This document shows positions 5,449 through 7,485 of a DNA stretch of 7,485 nt, in pieces. How positions within the stretch are numbered: the stretch's first letter is position 1; each line of letters opens with the position of its first letter. Position numbers and translations under genes: made by a program. The DNA is taken from positions 1 through 7,485 of the forward strand of contig CAIXSE010000223.1 of NCBI GenBank assembly GCA_903921965.1, written 5' to 3'. The stretch comes from an uncultured Thermoleophilia bacterium (GTDB taxonomy: Bacteria; Actinomycetota; Thermoleophilia; UBA2241). The notes beneath the pieces were generated by a model. That model was not told the origin of the DNA. It saw only the letters and a list, made by a program, of their open reading frames with translations, and made no database searches.

Positions 5449-5763
5449 ATGAAGAAAGACATCCATCCGAACTACGAAGAGGCGACCGTGCACTGCTCGT
5501 GCGGCAACACGTTCACCACACGCAGCACCAAGAAGGAGCTGCACGTCGAGCTCTGCTCGCAGTGCCATCCCTTCTACACCGGCAAGCAGAAGCTGGTGGA
5601 CTCCGGCGGCCGCGTCGACCGCTTCAAGAAACGCATGGAGAAGAAGGTCGAGCCTGTCGCCAAGGCCGCGAAGGCCAAGGAAGAGCCCAAGGCCGAGCCG
5701 GTCGCCGTCGCCGTCGAGGCTGTGCCGGCCGAGGCCGACACGACCGAATCCGCCGAGGCCTGA
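5449..5763 (+). CDS. rpmE: 50S ribosomal protein L31, zinc-binding (C+) type with extended acidic/basic tail
   Basis: This is a large-subunit ribosomal protein. Residues 1-63 match bacterial L31 closely: [20 protein letters not shown] at the start, then [12 protein letters not shown] (36-47) and [10 protein letters not shown] (53-62). The four zinc-ligand positions are Cys16, Cys18, Cys36 and Cys39, so this is the zinc-binding form rather than the Cys-less form induced by zinc starvation. The total length of 104 residues exceeds the usual 66-84. The extra tail (about 64-104) is first Lys/Glu/Pro/Ala-rich ([20 protein letters not shown]) and then acidic, ending TTESAEA, and looks disordered. 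The ATG is preceded by AAGGGA at a slightly long 9-base spacing. thyX starts 13 bases after the stop, suggesting one transcript. In many actinobacteria rpmE follows rho directly; here about 5.2 kb intervenes. Confidence 0.96.
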   Translation: MKKDIHPNYEEATVHCSCGNTFTTRSTKKELHVELCSQCHPFYTGKQKLVDSGGRVDRFKKRMEKKVEPVAKAAKAKEEPKAEPVAVAVEAVPAEADTTESAEA

Positions 5764-5776
5764 CCCGAGGGCCGAC

Positions 5777-6544
5777 GTGAGCGCCCAGCTCCGCGTCTCG
5801 CTCCTGCAGCACACGCCGGACCCGGACCGCGCCGTCGCGGTCGCGGGCCGACTCTGCTACGCCCCGGTGTCGGCGGCCGATCTGGCCTGCGAGATGTCCG
5901 ACGAGGACGTCGCCAAGCTCGTCCGCATCCTCGTCCGCAGCGGCCACCACTCGGCGCTCGAGCACGCCTCGTTCAGCTTCGCCGTCGACGGCGTCTCGCG
6001 GGCGCTCACGCACCAGCTCGTGCGGCACCGCGTGGCAAGTTACAACCAGCAGTCGCAACGCTACGTGAACTTCGGGGCGGGCGACAGTTTCATCGTTCCG
6101 CCCAGCATCGCCGGCAACGCCGAGGCCGAGCAGGTGTTCCTCGGCGCCATGGAGCACGCGCGCGTCGCCTACGACAGGCTCGTGGAGCTCGGCCTCGCCG
6201 AGGGCCGCACGCGCGAGAGCGTGCAGGAAGACGCGCGCTTCGTGCTGCCCAACGCGGCCGAGACCAAGATCGTCGTCACCATGAACGCGCGCGAGCTGCG
6301 TCACTTCTTCCACGTGCGCTGCTGCAACCGCGCGCAGTGGGAGATCCGCGCCCTCGCCTGGGAGATGCGCCGCATGGTCAAGGAGCTGGCGCCGAACCTG
6401 TTCGAGCACAGCGGCCCCGGCTGTCTCTACGGCGACTGCCCGGAGGGCAAGATGACGTGCGGCAAGCCGTACAAGGCCGCCGACGTGGACGGGCCGGCGG
6501 CCGCAGGCACTGCCGGCGACGCGCGCCCGGACGCGCGCGGCTAG
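5777..6544 (+). CDS. thyX: Flavin-dependent thymidylate synthase ThyX
   Basis: This is the cytoplasmic FAD enzyme that methylates dUMP to dTMP with methylenetetrahydrofolate and NADPH, an alternative to ThyA. The diagnostic ThyX motif RHRxxSxNxxSxRY is complete as RHRVASYNQQSQRY (83-96, with Ser88 and Arg95). The upstream SGHHSALEHASFSF (55-68) and downstream LPNAAETKIVVTMNAREL (157-174) with HFFHVRCCNRAQWEIR (176-191) are also typical. After about residue 213 the protein has GPGCLYGDCPEGKMTCGKP (213-231), a three-Cys tail known in several ThyX lineages. It ends in a low-complexity Ala/Asp/Gly extension (235-255) not expected to be catalytic. The length of 255 residues is near the upper normal range. 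GTG5777 is preceded by GAGGG and lies 13 bases after the rpmE stop, so the two genes are probably cotranscribed. Confidence 0.96.
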   Translation: MSAQLRVSLLQHTPDPDRAVAVAGRLCYAPVSAADLACEMSDEDVAKLVRILVRSGHHSALEHASFSFAVDGVSRALTHQLVRHRVASYNQQSQRYVNFGAGDSFIVPPSIAGNAEAEQVFLGAMEHARVAYDRLVELGLAEGRTRESVQEDARFVLPNAAETKIVVTMNARELRHFFHVRCCNRAQWEIRALAWEMRRMVKELAPNLFEHSGPGCLYGDCPEGKMTCGKPYKAADVDGPAAAGTAGDARPDARG

Positions 6545-6569
6545 CCGTGCCCCGCGCGGCCACTTCCGC

Positions 6570-7485
6570 ATGACGCTCCGCCTCATCCACATCGCCCTGG
6601 CCCTGTTCGTCCAGGCCGCCCTCGGCGCGCGCCGCGCGCAGGTCGGCGGCCAAGCCGTCATCGAGGGCGTCATGATGCGCGGCGTGAGCTTCTGGTCGCT
6701 CGCCGTGCGCCGCCCCGACGACACCATCGGCGTGCACGACTATCCACTCACCAGCTGGATGGTCCGTTACCCGGTCCTCAAGACGCCCGTCATCCGCGGC
6801 GTCGTGGCCCTCGTCGAGTCGCTCGTCATCGGTATCAAGGCGCTCACGCAGTCGGCCAACGAGTCCATGGGCATGCCCGAAGAAGAGGTCGCCCCGCTCG
6901 GCAAGAAGGAGATCGGCTTCACGCTCGTCATCGCCCTCGCCTTCGCCATCGGCCTGTTCTTCGTCGCGCCGCTCCTGCTCACCGGCCTCTTCCGCGGCTG
7001 GCTCGGCACCGGTTTCGCCTTCTGGCTCATCGAGGGCTGCGTGCGCGTCGGCATCTTCCTCGCCTACATCGTCGTCATCAGCCAGTTCCGCGACCTGCGC
7101 CGCGTGTTCGAGTACCACGGCGCCGAGCACATGAGCATCCACGCGCTGGAGCACGGCGAGGAGCTCACCCCCGAGAACGTCGAGAAGTACAAGACCCTGC
7201 ACCTGCGCTGCGGCACGTCGTTCCTGCTCATCGTGATGGTGGTCAGCATCTTCGTGTTCGCCATCGTCAAGTGGCCGGCCTGGTACTGGCTCATCCTCAG
7301 CCGCGTCATCCTCGTCCCGCTCATCGCCGGCATCAGCTACGAGATCATCAAGTTCGCCGGCAGGCACGAGAACAACCCGGTGGTGCGCGTCATCATGGCG
7401 CCCGGTCTGGCGCTGCAGTGGATGACCACCAAGCACCCCGACCGCGGCCAGGTCGAGGTCGCCATCGCCGCCCTCGACCGCATCA
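6570..7485 (+). CDS. DUF1385 family membrane protein (YqhQ-like), 3' truncated by window
   Basis: The frame is open from ATG6570 to the window end (305 codons seen), so the stop is missing. The family (PF07136) is a conserved multi-pass membrane protein of unknown function. Its signature GGQAVIEGVMMRG is at 26-38. A second signature, YHGAEHMSIHALEHGEELT (182-200), is followed by LHLRCGTSFLLIVM (210-223). Likely membrane segments are about 116-138, 149-171, 216-234 and 237-257. DUF1385 genes lie beside rpmE and prfA in several actinobacterial groups, which fits the order here; prfA would be expected just beyond the window. The start lacks a clear ribosome binding site and lies 25 bases after thyX. 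The first 24 residues form a hydrophobic stretch (MTLRLIHIALALFVQAALG) before the usual family start, but no other ATG, GTG or TTG start precedes the first signature in this frame. Confidence 0.9.
   Translation, partial: MTLRLIHIALALFVQAALGARRAQVGGQAVIEGVMMRGVSFWSLAVRRPDDTIGVHDYPLTSWMVRYPVLKTPVIRGVVALVESLVIGIKALTQSANESMGMPEEEVAPLGKKEIGFTLVIALAFAIGLFFVAPLLLTGLFRGWLGTGFAFWLIEGCVRVGIFLAYIVVISQFRDLRRVFEYHGAEHMSIHALEHGEELTPENVEKYKTLHLRCGTSFLLIVMVVSIFVFAIVKWPAWYWLILSRVILVPLIAGISYEIIKFAGRHENNPVVRVIMAPGLALQWMTTKHPDRGQVEVAIAALDRI

Noticed and set aside
4320..5780. A 486-codon plus-strand open frame
   Set aside because: It runs antisense through two minus-strand genes and out of frame through rpmE, with low-complexity Gly/Arg-rich content typical of GC-rich shadow frames.
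6378..7436. A 352-codon minus-strand open frame opposite thyX and the DUF1385 gene
   Set aside because: Its Asp/Glu/His-rich content is the antisense of codons ending in C or G; the plus strand carries clear family signatures.

Overview
The window is very GC-rich, mostly coding, and looks like a bacterial chromosome segment. The best guess is a deep-branching actinobacterium (Coriobacteriia- or Thermoleophilia-like). This rests on base composition and on the gene set rho, rpmE, thyX and a DUF1385 membrane protein, which resembles the rho-rpmE-(DUF1385)-prfA neighbourhood of Actinomycetota. The assignment is an inference from context, not from a search.

Layout: (1) 1-1065, plus strand: the 3' end of rho, then a dapF-like gene. 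(2) 1131-2334, plus strand: a single AAA+ ATPase/DUF4143 gene, less GC-rich than its neighbours, with its own AT-rich inverted-repeat promoter region and apparently no leader. It looks like a laterally acquired single-gene unit. (3) 2419-5180, minus strand: three genes read right to left. They encode a small predicted secreted protein of unknown function, a zinc-dependent phospholipase C-like protein, and an FAD-dependent oxidoreductase whose GTG start overlaps the phospholipase-like stop by 4 bases (GTGA). (4) 5343-7485, plus strand: a candidate promoter, rpmE (ribosomal protein L31 with a long charged tail), thyX (flavin-dependent thymidylate synthase) and a DUF1385 membrane protein cut by the window end.

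Functions: rho, rpmE and thyX are housekeeping genes (transcription termination, ribosome, dTMP synthesis). dapF belongs to the meso-diaminopimelate/lysine pathway by homology. The minus-strand trio has no obvious pathway link to them and separates rho from rpmE, which are adjacent in many actinobacteria.

The most notable observation is that both catalytic cysteines of the DapF-like protein are replaced by serine (Ser80 and Ser214), while the surrounding epimerase motifs are intact. Next come the inverted-repeat, probably leaderless, control region of the ATPase gene and the translationally coupled phospholipase-like/FAD-oxidoreductase pair. No rRNA, tRNA, CRISPR array, insertion sequence or recognisable defence system was seen.
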